Assembly (NCBI GenBank): GCA_938027685.1 | Contig: CALJAM010000007.1 | Coordinates: forward strand, 26,131 to 90,130 | Length of the DNA stretch: 64,000 bases | Direction of reading: 5' to 3' | Origin: an uncultured Bryobacteraceae bacterium | GTDB lineage: Bacteria > Acidobacteriota > Terriglobia > Bryobacterales > Bryobacteraceae | Shown: positions 35,961 through 44,420 of the stretch, piece after piece | Layout: every line of letters begins with the position of its first letter | How positions within the stretch are numbered: position 1 is the first letter of the stretch | Position numbers and translations under genes: made by a program | Notes under the pieces: model-generated | Seen by the model: only the letters and a program-made list of their open reading frames with translations | Databases searched by the model: none | What the model was told of the DNA's origin: nothing

Positions 35961-37602
35961 CGTCGAAGCGGTAGATCTCGAAGACGCGGCGTGCGTGCCG
36001 ATCAGAGACGAAGGCCACCGTGTTCCTGCGGTAGCCTAAGCGCCAGGCATGGTGCGCGAGACGTTCGCTCGCCGGCGCTACCTCTCTCTCGTCCTGAGCG
36101 TAGCCCACGAACACTGCGTTGGGAAGCTCGAGCAGCCATCGAAACGCGCGCTCGCCTTCCCCGTCAAGTTCCTCGCGGGACGCCAGGTCGATGGCCTGAA
36201 ACAGGGGAAGCCTTCCGCGGCCCAGCAAGCGGAGGCTATCGACGATGCCCCAATCGGCGACCACCACCGCACCCGGCTGCATGTGCAAAAGATGGCGGGC
36301 GAGCGAAGCCATGGCGTCGGTCCAGTAGGGACCTGGGCCGTGACGGATGAACTGAGCCAGGTGTTCGTTGGTAACCAGCAGACTGCTGCCCGCGATGATG
36401 GCGGTGGCGACCGCGGCCGCCGCTTCCTGAGCGCGCGGGAGGCGTCGCGAAAGATCCCCGACCGTCACGGCGACGATCCAGTGCGGTAGCGGCCAGAGCA
36501 GGACGGCGTGGTGGGCGGAGCCGCCCGCGCCTTCGACCAGGGCCATCTGGGGCCATGCCACCGCCATGGCGATCAGGCCGAAAAGGGCCCCGCGTCGGGC
36601 GTTGGGCGACAGCAGCGGGAGAAGCAGCACAGAGCCGGCCAGGGCGAAGGGCATGAGGTTGCGCCTGGGCCTGCCGGCTAGGTCGCTGACGGACAGTGCG
36701 ACGCGCTCGAGGAGGCCGGGAGGATCGAGACGCGCTCGCCCATCGTCCTCGCGCGTGAGGTAGCCAAAGAGCGCCGAACCTTCCAGCGTGGAGCGCAGTT
36801 GGCGAGCCTTGCCGGACAGGTCGGTGGTTTGCAGCCTGGCTTGTCCAAAGGTGGATCCGCGGCTGCGCACGTTGTAGAGGATCAGCGGCGATGCGCCGGC
36901 GAGGAACGCGAGCAGAGCCACCGCGATGTTTCGCAGCGTGGCGAGCTTGCGAACTTCACGATGGAACAGGATGAGCCCGGACAAGAGGACGCCGGAGAAC
37001 ATCCACGCGAAGACGGCCTTGTCCCAGAAGCCAAGCCCGAAAAGGAAAAACGCCAGGCTTAGCCGTAGGAGGCTGCCCGCGTGATGGAAGGCCACGAGGA
37101 GATCGAGTCCGGCCAGCAGCAGCAGGTGCTGCAGGGCGACCGGCCCCCAGTCGAAGGTGGTCAGGAGGACAAACGAGGTATCGCAGGCCAGCAGAAATCC
37201 CCCGATCCACGCCGCGCGGCGACCGGCGGTTCGCCGTAAGATTCTCACGAACAGCACGGCTGTAATTGCCCCTGCCAGGACGACCGGGAGCCTGACGGTG
37301 TACACCGACGGCGGCCAGAGCTCGAACCACAGCGAGTACAACCACGCTTTGAGGCCGCCCAGGTAGCTCATGACCATGAGTGGGATGGGTCGCTTGAAAA
37401 CCTGTATCGGGTGGTCGAGGTATCTCGGCTCATAGATCAGGGAGCCGAACAGGGCTTCATCGGTTTGCAGACCGGGGTACGGCAGCAGAAGAACGGCCTG
37501 CGAGACAAACATTGACACGAGGGCGCAGGCGGCGACGAAGGGGCCCCGCTTCGTGGCCAGTGATCCCAACCTTTTGATCCTGCTCGAGATCGTATCTTCC
37601 AC
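35926..37602 (-). CDS. Polytopic membrane glycosyltransferase-like protein (GT-C, PMT/GT39 type)
   Basis: A 558-aa protein with about ten membrane helices. An early extracytoplasmic acidic motif occurs in 'LPYPGLQTDEALFGS', as in polyprenol-phosphate-dependent GT-C enzymes, and a C-terminal globular domain of about 130 residues follows. The predicted role is transfer of a sugar from a lipid-linked donor to a glycan, lipid or protein at the outer face of the membrane. The GTG at 37602 was chosen because the sequence upstream of it is non-hydrophobic, low-quality coding and runs into the divergent gene, and because a GATAAT box ends 9 nt before it. Confidence 0.75.
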   Translation of the reverse strand: MEDTISSRIKRLGSLATKRGPFVAACALVSMFVSQAVLLLPYPGLQTDEALFGSLIYEPRYLDHPIQVFKRPIPLMVMSYLGGLKAWLYSLWFELWPPSVYTVRLPVVLAGAITAVLFVRILRRTAGRRAAWIGGFLLACDTSFVLLTTFDWGPVALQHLLLLAGLDLLVAFHHAGSLLRLSLAFFLFGLGFWDKAVFAWMFSGVLLSGLILFHREVRKLATLRNIAVALLAFLAGASPLILYNVRSRGSTFGQARLQTTDLSGKARQLRSTLEGSALFGYLTREDDGRARLDPPGLLERVALSVSDLAGRPRRNLMPFALAGSVLLLPLLSPNARRGALFGLIAMAVAWPQMALVEGAGGSAHHAVLLWPLPHWIVAVTVGDLSRRLPRAQEAAAAVATAIIAGSSLLVTNEHLAQFIRHGPGPYWTDAMASLARHLLHMQPGAVVVADWGIVDSLRLLGRGRLPLFQAIDLASREELDGEGERAFRWLLELPNAVFVGYAQDEREVAPASERLAHHAWRLGYRRNTVAFVSDRHARRVFEIYRFDATSGPAPPQSQ

Positions 37603-37611
37603 GAACCCGTC

Positions 37612-37617
37612 ATTATC
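37612..37617 (-). promoter_or_regulatory. Candidate -10 box (GATAAT), minus strand, for the GT-C gene
   Basis: GATAAT on the minus strand (5 of 6 to consensus) ends 9 nt before the GTG at 37602. It forms a compact divergent promoter region with the TATAGT box at 37663-37668. Confidence 0.45.
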
Positions 37618-37662
37618 GCGCCGTAAGCCGGCGTCGCGCCGGGAATGGGCGCAGGCCGATGC

Positions 37663-37668
37663 TATAGT
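37663..37668 (+). promoter_or_regulatory. Candidate -10 box (TATAGT), plus strand, for the second GT-C-like gene
   Basis: TATAGT (5 of 6) ends 6 nt before the TTG at 37675, the proposed start. Confidence 0.42.
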
Positions 37669-37674
37669 GAACTC

Positions 37675-39528
37675 TTGATCCGGCCCATACGCCACAAGCT
37701 GTTGGAGGCACTCTACTGGCTCAGCCCGCCGGCGTTTTGCCTGGGCGTGTACTGGCTGGGTCTGAAGTGTTGGTTTTGGCAGGATGATTTCGCGTGGCTG
37801 CACCTGAAGCTGGAGATCCACGACTGGCGGGACTTCCTCCGGCTGCTGGTCGAGCCCCGCGCGCAGGGTACGATCCGTCCGCTGAGCGAGCGCCTGTTCT
37901 TCATCCTCTTTCATGCGCTCTTCGGCCTAGACCCGCTGCCGTTCCGGATCTGGGTGTTTCTGACGCAATTCGCCAATATCACCCTGCTGTGCGCGCTGAC
38001 GTGGCGGCTGACGGGCTCCCGTGCGGCGGGCTGGTTCGCAGCGATGTTGTGGGTGGCCGGCAGCGGGCTGGCGAGGGTCATGACCTGGACCTCGGCCTAT
38101 AACCAGGCGCTGTGCACGCTTTGCCTGCTCGCGGCTTTTTACCTGCTGGTTCGTTACGCACAATCCGGGGAGCCGCGCTACTGGCGCCTGCAGTGGATTC
38201 CCTACCTGGCGGGCTTCGGGGCGCTGGAGTGGATGGTGGTTTATCCGGCGTTGGTGACGGCTTACGCCTGGCTGTGTGCGCCCGCGCTGCGGGGTAAGGC
38301 GCTGTGGTTGTGGCCGCCGGCCGTAGTTTTTGCGGTGGTTCACCAACTGGCGACGCCCGCCGGGGCGCAGGGCCTCTACGGCCTTTATTTCGACGCGCAC
38401 CTGCCCATAACGTTTTTGTCCTATTGGGCGTGGGGGGTAAGCCGGGCGTACGCCGCTGGGCCGGCTTTGGCGGCGGCGACGGCGCTTTCGGCGGCGCTGA
38501 TTTGCTTCGTAGTGGTGCGCTGGCGCCGCAACGACCGGCTGCCGGCGTTTCTGCTGGCGTGGTTCGCGATCCTGATCGCGCCCGTGCTGCCTCTGCGACT
38601 TCATCGGATGGACTATTACCTCACCATGCCCACGCTGGGGACGGCGATCCTCGGTGGGTATGCGCTCGCCTTGGCCGGCCAGGCGAGCTGGGTGTGGAGG
38701 GGGGTTGCAGCCGCGGCGGCGGGCCTGTACTTCGCAACGGCTCTGCCGGCGACGCGGGAAGCGACCGAGTGGAACTACTACAGGAGTCGCGCAGTACGGG
38801 GCATGGTCAGGGGAGTAGCCCGCGCCAATCAGCTCCATCCCGGCAAAGTCATCCTCTTAGTGGGGGTGGACAACGGCCTCTTCTGGACGGGAGTGTTCGA
38901 CCAGCCCTTCCGGCTGGTTGGGAAGAATTCCGTCTTTTTGGCTCCGGGTTCGGAGGAGGAGATCGAGCGCCATCCGGAGTTCGGCGACGTCGAGCGCTTC
39001 ATTCTGCCGCCCGGTGCCGCGCTCCGGGCGTTGGACGAGGGGCGCCTCGTGGTCTATGCCGTAGAGCTCGACCGCTTGCGCAACATCACGCGGGTCTACG
39101 AACCCGTGGCTCGTCTGCGCTGGAAGCGCGAAGAACCGCGACAGGTTGACGTCGCTGAGGCAATTTTCGAGCACCAACTGGGCCCGGGGTGGTATCCGAT
39201 TCAGGGCACCCATCGGTGGACGAGCCGACGCGCGGTTGTGTGGTTGGGTGGACCCACTGAACCGGGTCAGAAGCTGTTTGTGGAGGGCTTCTGCGCCGCG
39301 GCGCGCCTTGCCCAGGGCCCGGTGCGTATGTCGTTGAAGGCGGACGGGATCTTACTCGGCTTTGCGCTGCTGGACAGACCGGGCCTGTTCAGAAGAGAGT
39401 TCGATCTGCCCGGTGAGCTTCTAGGTAGGGACCGTTTGGAAATCGTCCTCGAAGTGGATCGAACCTCGAAGGTTCCGGGCGACGCACGCGAGCTGGGCTT
39501 GGCTTTCGGGCGTTTCGCGATCCGCTGA
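37675..39528 (+). CDS. Polytopic membrane protein with C-terminal globular domain, GT-C-like
   Basis: A 617-aa protein. About ten membrane helices span residues about 12-370, with 'CWFWQDDFAWLHLKLE' early in the protein, the extracytoplasmic acidic (QDDF) motif of GT-C glycosyltransferases. A soluble beta-rich domain (about residues 390-617) ends in a carbohydrate-module-like fold. It is transcribed divergently from another GT-C-like gene 72 bp away, so the two may act in the same glycan pathway. The start is uncertain: TTG 37675 directly follows a TATAGT box, whereas an in-frame ATG lies at 37645, upstream of that box. Confidence 0.7.
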   Translation: MIRPIRHKLLEALYWLSPPAFCLGVYWLGLKCWFWQDDFAWLHLKLEIHDWRDFLRLLVEPRAQGTIRPLSERLFFILFHALFGLDPLPFRIWVFLTQFANITLLCALTWRLTGSRAAGWFAAMLWVAGSGLARVMTWTSAYNQALCTLCLLAAFYLLVRYAQSGEPRYWRLQWIPYLAGFGALEWMVVYPALVTAYAWLCAPALRGKALWLWPPAVVFAVVHQLATPAGAQGLYGLYFDAHLPITFLSYWAWGVSRAYAAGPALAAATALSAALICFVVVRWRRNDRLPAFLLAWFAILIAPVLPLRLHRMDYYLTMPTLGTAILGGYALALAGQASWVWRGVAAAAAGLYFATALPATREATEWNYYRSRAVRGMVRGVARANQLHPGKVILLVGVDNGLFWTGVFDQPFRLVGKNSVFLAPGSEEEIERHPEFGDVERFILPPGAALRALDEGRLVVYAVELDRLRNITRVYEPVARLRWKREEPRQVDVAEAIFEHQLGPGWYPIQGTHRWTSRRAVVWLGGPTEPGQKLFVEGFCAAARLAQGPVRMSLKADGILLGFALLDRPGLFRREFDLPGELLGRDRLEIVLEVDRTSKVPGDARELGLAFGRFAIR

Positions 39529-39573
39529 GGTATTCCTTTTCTGATTGGTGAAACCCGGTGGGGGGCGATGCAT

Positions 39574-39680
39574 CTATAGGAAAGCGGGCACCCACCGATG
39601 AGTGGGTGACTGGGGCCCGAGGCCCGGAGCCGGGTCGGTATCCCTTCCGAAACGGGGAACTTTCCGGGGCCTCGGACGTC
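39574..39680. ncRNA. Candidate structured RNA or attenuator-like region (unidentified)
   Basis: The 388-nt gap at 39529-39916 is the only long non-coding stretch in the window. Its first half folds well on paper. A perfect 7-bp hairpin pairs 39589-39595 with 39602-39608 around a 6-nt loop. A perfect 8-bp long-range helix (CCGAGGCC 39617-39624 with GGCCTCGG 39668-39675) encloses further short GC pairings such as CCG/CGG around an AAA loop. It does not match RNase P, tmRNA, SRP, 6S, TPP, cobalamin, SAM, fluoride, glycine or c-di-GMP-I motifs that I could recall. There is no following U-run, so it is not a plain terminator. Strand and function are unknown. Confidence 0.35.
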
Positions 39681-39715
39681 TAATAGGGAGTTGTGCGCTG
39701 GGCCTCGATTGGCTC

Positions 39716-39744
39716 TTGACAAACGTCGAGCTTGGCGAGAGAAT
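39716..39744 (+). promoter_or_regulatory. Sigma-70-type promoter upstream of the DksA-like gene
   Basis: A perfect -35 TTGACA (39716-39721), a 17-nt spacer and -10 GAGAAT (39739-39744, 4 of 6). The predicted transcript starts near 39751 and has an untranslated leader of about 166 nt, far longer than for most genes in this window. Confidence 0.6.
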
Positions 39745-39916
39745 TGCAAGGCCGGTCGGGGACATATTAAGCGTGGCCCCAGCGGCTGGCCCGCAAAGGA
39801 CCTGAGAACCGATTTTGCTAAAGACACATGCCGATTGGACCGAATGAAATGAAGGTGAGCAAGGAAGGGTTCGACCAAGGCGAGTTTCACACGGGGGAGC
39901 CAAGGAGGGGAGCACC

Positions 39917-40300
39917 ATGACCAACGGCGAACTGAAGAAATACCGGGAGATCCTGGAGCGGAAGCGGGCCGAACTGGCCGAGACGGTCCGCCGCCGCGAC
40001 GAGATTGCCATCGAGAAGTCCGCTGACGCCATCGACGAAGTGCAGCGCGCCGCCGAGCGTGAACTGGCGATCCGCAACTTGGACCGCGAAAGCCAACTTC
40101 TGCGCAACATCCGCGCGGCCTTGGCCCGCATGGACGAAGGCACGTACGGGATCTGCGTACGCTGCGAGGAGCCGATCAGTCCCAAACGCCTGGCTGCGGT
40201 GCCTTGGACTCCCTTCTGTATCAAATGCCAGGAGGCGGCCGACCGCAACGAGCAGGAGCCGCTGGAGATCCTGAACGAGATCCTCATGAACGCTGCCTGA
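39917..40300 (+). CDS. DksA/TraR-family C4 zinc-finger protein
   Basis: A 127-aa protein. A helical N-terminal coiled-coil hairpin (about residues 4-72) precedes a C-terminal DksA/TraR zinc finger with Cys80, Cys83, Cys101 and Cys104 in 'YGICVRCEEPISPKRLAAVPWTPFCIKC'. The 'CxxCxEPIxxKRLxAxPxxxxCxxC' spacing is the family hallmark. Members bind the RNA polymerase secondary channel and modulate initiation, often with ppGpp. It is shorter than E. coli DksA (151 aa). It has a strong AAGGAGG Shine-Dalgarno at 39902-39908, its own TTGACA promoter and a hairpin terminator 20 nt after the stop, so it is a monocistronic unit. Confidence 0.93.
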   Translation: MTNGELKKYREILERKRAELAETVRRRDEIAIEKSADAIDEVQRAAERELAIRNLDRESQLLRNIRAALARMDEGTYGICVRCEEPISPKRLAAVPWTPFCIKCQEAADRNEQEPLEILNEILMNAA

Positions 40301-40320
40301 TTCAGGGTTTGAGATTGCCG

Positions 40321-40356
40321 GGGCGCGAGCCTGCGGGCTCGCGCCCTACGTGTTTT
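40321..40356 (+). terminator. Rho-independent terminator after the DksA-like gene
   Basis: A perfect 11-bp GC-rich stem (GGGCGCGAGCC at 40321-40331, GGCTCGCGCCC at 40336-40346) with a TGCG tetraloop, followed by a T-containing tail ending TTTT at 40353-40356. It sits between the convergent DksA-like and pgeF genes and could serve both directions, although the tail favours the plus strand. Confidence 0.85.
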
Positions 40357-41009
40357 CAGGCCTTCCGTACGATCGCATTCAACATTCGTCCTTCCTGTTC
40401 GCCCCTGCGATACGATAAGAACTCTCCCGGCAGGCACCGTGTGCAAAGGCCGGACTGAGCGATGCGCTCCTCACGGAGTCCGGCTTCCAGCAACTGACGG
40501 CGGCATATTCCCGTTAGGTCCAGGTGCGCCGGACCGTCACCCGCGGTCGCATCCCACGAACGGAACAGCCGTGCCACCTCGGGTCCCACCTCGTAGCAGG
40601 AGGCGCAGATCGCCGGCCCCAGGGCCGCGATGAGCTCTCGGGGGTTGGAGCCGAACCGTTCTTGCATTCCGCGGACCACTTTGGCCGCGATCGCTCCGGC
40701 CGCGCCTCGCCAGCCGGCATGGATGGCGGCGATCGCCTTGCGAATGGGATCGGCGATCAATATGGGTACGCAGTCGGCGGTGCGGACTCCGACCCACAGA
40801 CCGGGATGATCGGTGATCAGGGCGTCGCCCTCGCCGAGACGGCCGGGCCGGCCGTCGGCATAGATCCAACGATCGGAATGGACCTGCTTTAGGGTGGCCA
40901 GGGGCCAGGGCTGCCAGAGGGCGTGCCGCGTGCCGAAGCCGTGATCGAGCCAGCCCAGTTCGTCGAGCAGCCGGCAGCGATAGCGGCCGTCGGCCGAAAG
41001 ATAATACAT
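40356..41009 (-). CDS. pgeF: PgeF/YfiH-family protein (purine nucleoside phosphorylase / laccase-domain)
   Basis: A 217-aa protein of the LACC1/YfiH (PgeF) family. The metal-binding motifs are 'LKQVHSD', 'RTADCVPILI' (Cys), 'AAIHAGWRGAAGAIAAKVV' (His) and 'ALGPAICASCYEVGPEV'. Members act as purine nucleoside phosphorylase/adenosine deaminase and have a role in correcting peptidoglycan precursors. It is slightly shorter than E. coli YfiH (243). It lies 16 nt downstream of nuoB on the same strand, so the two are probably co-transcribed. Confidence 0.9.
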   Translation of the reverse strand: MYYLSADGRYRCRLLDELGWLDHGFGTRHALWQPWPLATLKQVHSDRWIYADGRPGRLGEGDALITDHPGLWVGVRTADCVPILIADPIRKAIAAIHAGWRGAAGAIAAKVVRGMQERFGSNPRELIAALGPAICASCYEVGPEVARLFRSWDATAGDGPAHLDLTGICRRQLLEAGLREERIAQSGLCTRCLPGEFLSYRRGEQEGRMLNAIVRKA

Positions 41010-41025
41010 TGCGTCAGCGAAATGT

Positions 41026-41586
<561 letters not shown>

Positions 41587-41598
41587 GCCTCTTTCGCA

Positions 41599-41604
41599 AT
41601 TCTA
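41599..41604 (-). promoter_or_regulatory. Candidate -10 box (TAGAAT) for nuoB-pgeF
   Basis: TAGAAT on the minus strand ends 12 nt before the nuoB ATG; an AGAGG motif lies between. It is divergent from a second TAGAAT at 41646-41651 on the plus strand. Confidence 0.45.
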
Positions 41605-41645
41605 ACATCCCGGTCGATGCCGCTTGCTTTCCCCGGCGCATCCAC

Positions 41646-41651
41646 TAGAAT
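41646..41651 (+). promoter_or_regulatory. Candidate -10 box (TAGAAT) for the lyase-hydratase operon
   Basis: TAGAAT ends 16 nt before the proposed ATG at 41668, leaving a leader of about 10 nt that contains GGAGG. An in-frame ATG inside the box (41650) is an alternative start. Confidence 0.45.
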
Positions 41652-41667
41652 GGACGCGGAGGTGCGA

Positions 41668-42591
41668 ATGACGCGTGCGGGGATCTTGCGCGAGAAACTG
41701 GAGCGGCGGCAGGCGCTGGTGGTTCCCGGCTGTCACGATGCCCTGAGCGCCCGGCTCATCGAGGAAGCGGGCTTCGAGGCGGTGCAGATCAGCGGGTTCG
41801 GTTTGGCGGGAAGCCTGCTGGCGCGCCCGGACGTGGGCCTCCTCGACATGAAGGACATCCTGGATCAGACATGGCGCATCGTGCGCGCCGTGAACATTCC
41901 CGTGATGGCGGACATAGACACCGGCGGCGGAAACGCCATCAACGCTGCGGACATCACGGAACGCCTGATTGCGATGGGCGTGGCGGGCGTCAACATCGAG
42001 GACCAGGTTTTTCCCAAACGTTGCGGCCACCTGGCGGGCAAACAGGTGATCAGCGCCGAAGAGATGGCGGGCAAGGTGCGCGCGATGGCGGACGTACGCC
42101 GCCGCCTCGGTTCGGACCTAGTGATCAACGCCCGTACGGACGCCTTCGCGGTCTACGGACTGGACGAAGCCATTCGGCGCGGGAACCTCTATCTGGAAGC
42201 CGGGGCCGACATGGTCTTCATCGACGGCATTGCGCGCCGCAGCGACATCGAGCGCGCGGTGCGTGAGATTCGTGGTCTGCTCTCCGTGAACCTGATGGAC
42301 GGGGTGACGGGGGTGAAGACGGAACTGGTTCCGATTCCCGAGTTGGCCCGCATGGGTGTGGCGCGTGTGAGCATCCCGGTGGCTTCGATCCTGGTGATGC
42401 ATCGTGCGCTCAAAGAGTTTTTCCATGCGCTGCGGCGCTCGCCCACCGGCCTGCTGGAAGGCCAGACGCATTGGCTCACCTCGTTCGGTGAGTACACGGA
42501 ATTCGTGGGTTTGAAGGAGTACCGCAGACTGGAGGACGAGTACTTGCCGCGGGCCGTAATCGAGGAGAAGTACGGCGCGGGCGCTGCCTGA
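41668..42591 (+). CDS. Isocitrate lyase/PEP mutase superfamily lyase (PrpB- or dimethylmalate-lyase-like)
   Basis: A 307-aa member of the ICL/PEPM superfamily. 'PVMADIDTGGGN' provides the metal-binding Asp cluster, and 'VNIEDQVFPKRCGHLAGK' contains the lyase signature K-R-C-G-H with catalytic Cys119. That signature favours a C-C lyase (2-methylisocitrate lyase, dimethylmalate lyase, isocitrate lyase) over PEP mutase or a simple decarboxylase. The predicted reaction is cleavage of a branched C4-C7 malate or isocitrate analogue to pyruvate or glyoxylate plus a second acid. GGAGG lies 5 nt before the ATG. It is first in a four-gene operon with a LeuCD-type hydratase and an isocitrate-dehydrogenase-like gene. 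No citrate or methylcitrate synthase is nearby. Confidence 0.85.
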   Translation: MTRAGILREKLERRQALVVPGCHDALSARLIEEAGFEAVQISGFGLAGSLLARPDVGLLDMKDILDQTWRIVRAVNIPVMADIDTGGGNAINAADITERLIAMGVAGVNIEDQVFPKRCGHLAGKQVISAEEMAGKVRAMADVRRRLGSDLVINARTDAFAVYGLDEAIRRGNLYLEAGADMVFIDGIARRSDIERAVREIRGLLSVNLMDGVTGVKTELVPIPELARMGVARVSIPVASILVMHRALKEFFHALRRSPTGLLEGQTHWLTSFGEYTEFVGLKEYRRLEDEYLPRAVIEEKYGAGAA

Positions 42592-42609
42592 AAAGGGAGG
42601 GGGACGAAG

Positions 42610-43899
42610 ATGGGGATGACACTAGCCGAAAAGATCCTGGCGCGGGCCTCGGGGCGCGAGAAAGTGGCTCCGGACGAGATCGTGGTGGCCTCGATCGATC
42701 TGGCCATGTCGCACGAAAACGCGGATCTGGTGCGCAAGAGTTTTCTCGAGATCGGCGCGCCGCGGGTTTGGGACCCCGAACGGATCGTGATCATCCTGGA
42801 TCACCGCGTTCCAGCCGAATCCGAGCGCACCGCGGCCACGCACAAGGCCATTCGCGAGTTCGTACACTCTCAGGGCATCCGGCATTTCTACGACGTGGGT
42901 CGCGGCGGCATCTGCCACCAGGTGCTGGCCGAGAACGGCCACGTGCTGCCCGGTATGGTGGTGGTGGGCACCGACTCGCACACGACCACGCACGGCGCTT
43001 TCGGCGCCTTCGCCACGGGCATCGGCGCCACCGAGATGGCCGGGGTGTGGGCCGAGGGCCACCTGTGGTTCAAGGTGCCTGCGACGCTTCGCATCCTTGT
43101 CCAAGGCGAATTCCCGCCCTGGGTTTCGGCCAAGGACCTGATTCTGCACATCATCGGGCGACTCGGCGCCGACGGGGCTGATTATCGCGCGGTGGAGTTC
43201 GACGGGCCGGCCGTGCGCACGATGACCGTAGCCTCGCGCATGGTGCTGGCGAATCTCTCCATGGAGATGGGCGCCAAAGTAGCCTTCACGCCGGTGGACG
43301 ACACCTTGCTCGAATACCTGGAGGCCCGCACCGGGCGCACCATTCCTGACAGTCCGGACTTTGCGCCGGACCCGGACGCGGCGTACGAACGTGTGATCGA
43401 GGTGAACGTCTCGCGCGAGGTAACGGAGCCGCAGATCGCCTGCCCGCATTCGGTGGACAACGTGAGGCCCCTTTCCGAGGTGCGCGGCACGCCGGTCGAC
43501 CAAGCGGTGGTGGGCAGTTGCACCAATGGGCGCTTGGAGGACTTGGCCATCGCGGCCGAAATCGTGCGGGGCCGGCGCGTGCACCCGCGCACGCGGCTGC
43601 TGGTGATTCCCGCCTCCCAGCAGATCCTTCTGGAAGCGATTCGGCTGGGATACGTGCAGGCGCTGATCGAGGCCGGGGCCATGATCAATCCGCCGGGCTG
43701 CGGTCCGTGCGTGGGCGTGCACCAGGGAATCCTGGCGGCGGGCGAGGTTTGCATTTCGAGCACCAACCGCAACTTCGTCGGTCGCATGGGGAGCAAGGAC
43801 TCGATGGTGTACCTGGCGTCTCCTGCGGTCGTGGCGGCCTCGGCCATCGCGGGCGAGATCGCGCATCCCGAGGAGATCGTGGGCGAGGAGGTAGCGTGA
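42610..43899 (+). CDS. Aconitase-family hydratase large subunit (LeuC2/HacA-like)
   Basis: A 429-aa archaeal-type (short) 3-isopropylmalate/homoaconitate dehydratase large subunit. The [4Fe-4S] ligands are Cys304 ('VVGSCTNGR') and the pair Cys364/Cys367 ('PPGCGPCVG'). 'GTDSHTTTHGAFGAFATGIGATEMAG' and 'DVGRGGICHQVL' are the usual active-site segments. It dehydrates or rehydrates a malate/citrate analogue. The start MGMTLAEKI matches family N-termini and has a GGGAGGG upstream. The small subunit begins in its stop codon. The substrate is open (isopropylmalate, homocitrate, dimethylmalate or other), because the neighbouring lyase does not fit leucine synthesis. Confidence 0.88.
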   Translation: MGMTLAEKILARASGREKVAPDEIVVASIDLAMSHENADLVRKSFLEIGAPRVWDPERIVIILDHRVPAESERTAATHKAIREFVHSQGIRHFYDVGRGGICHQVLAENGHVLPGMVVVGTDSHTTTHGAFGAFATGIGATEMAGVWAEGHLWFKVPATLRILVQGEFPPWVSAKDLILHIIGRLGADGADYRAVEFDGPAVRTMTVASRMVLANLSMEMGAKVAFTPVDDTLLEYLEARTGRTIPDSPDFAPDPDAAYERVIEVNVSREVTEPQIACPHSVDNVRPLSEVRGTPVDQAVVGSCTNGRLEDLAIAAEIVRGRRVHPRTRLLVIPASQQILLEAIRLGYVQALIEAGAMINPPGCGPCVGVHQGILAAGEVCISSTNRNFVGRMGSKDSMVYLASPAVVAASAIAGEIAHPEEIVGEEVA

Positions 43900-44420
43900 T
43901 GAGCCAGTTCAAATTGCGCGGAAGGGTGGCCGCGCGCCTGGGCGACAACATCGATACGGACCTGATTTACCCGGGCCGATTCCTGAACATCACCGACCGT
44001 GAGAAGACCGCCGAGCATCTGTTCGAGCTGGCCTACCCGGAGCTCCGTGCGCGCATCCGCCCGGGCGATTTTCTGGTGGCGGGGAAAAACTTCGGCTGCG
44101 GCTCCAGTCGCGAGCAGGCTACGGCCGCGGTGAAGTACGCAGGCGTGGGCGCGTTGATCGCGGCCAGTTTCGCTCGGATCTTTTTCCGGAACTCGATCAA
44201 TCTCGGCCTGCCTGTAGTGGTATCGCCCGAGGCCGCAGGGGCGCTTGCCGAAGGCGACGAGGTCGAGGTGGATCTGATCGGCGGGAGCGTCACTCGGCTC
44301 GAGACGGGGGAGGTTTTCCGCGCGGCGCCGCTCGATCCGCGAGCCGCGGAGCTGCTCGCGGCAGGCGGGCTGGTGCCTTTTCTAAAAAAGAAATACGCCG
44401 GCCGGGGGTGGGGCGCATGA
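43899..44420 (+). CDS. Aconitase-family hydratase small subunit (LeuD-like)
   Basis: A 173-aa swivel-domain subunit. The substrate-recognition loop follows '[13 protein letters not shown]' as F28-L29-N30-I31, unlike the YLV-type loop of isopropylmalate isomerases or the YLR-type loop of homoaconitases as I recall them. '[13 protein letters not shown]' is the conserved active-site strand. It partners the large subunit encoded immediately upstream (stop/start overlap). Its stop overlaps the next gene by 4 bp. Confidence 0.88.
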   Translation: MSQFKLRGRVAARLGDNIDTDLIYPGRFLNITDREKTAEHLFELAYPELRARIRPGDFLVAGKNFGCGSSREQATAAVKYAGVGALIAASFARIFFRNSINLGLPVVVSPEAAGALAEGDEVEVDLIGGSVTRLETGEVFRAAPLDPRAAELLAAGGLVPFLKKKYAGRGWGA

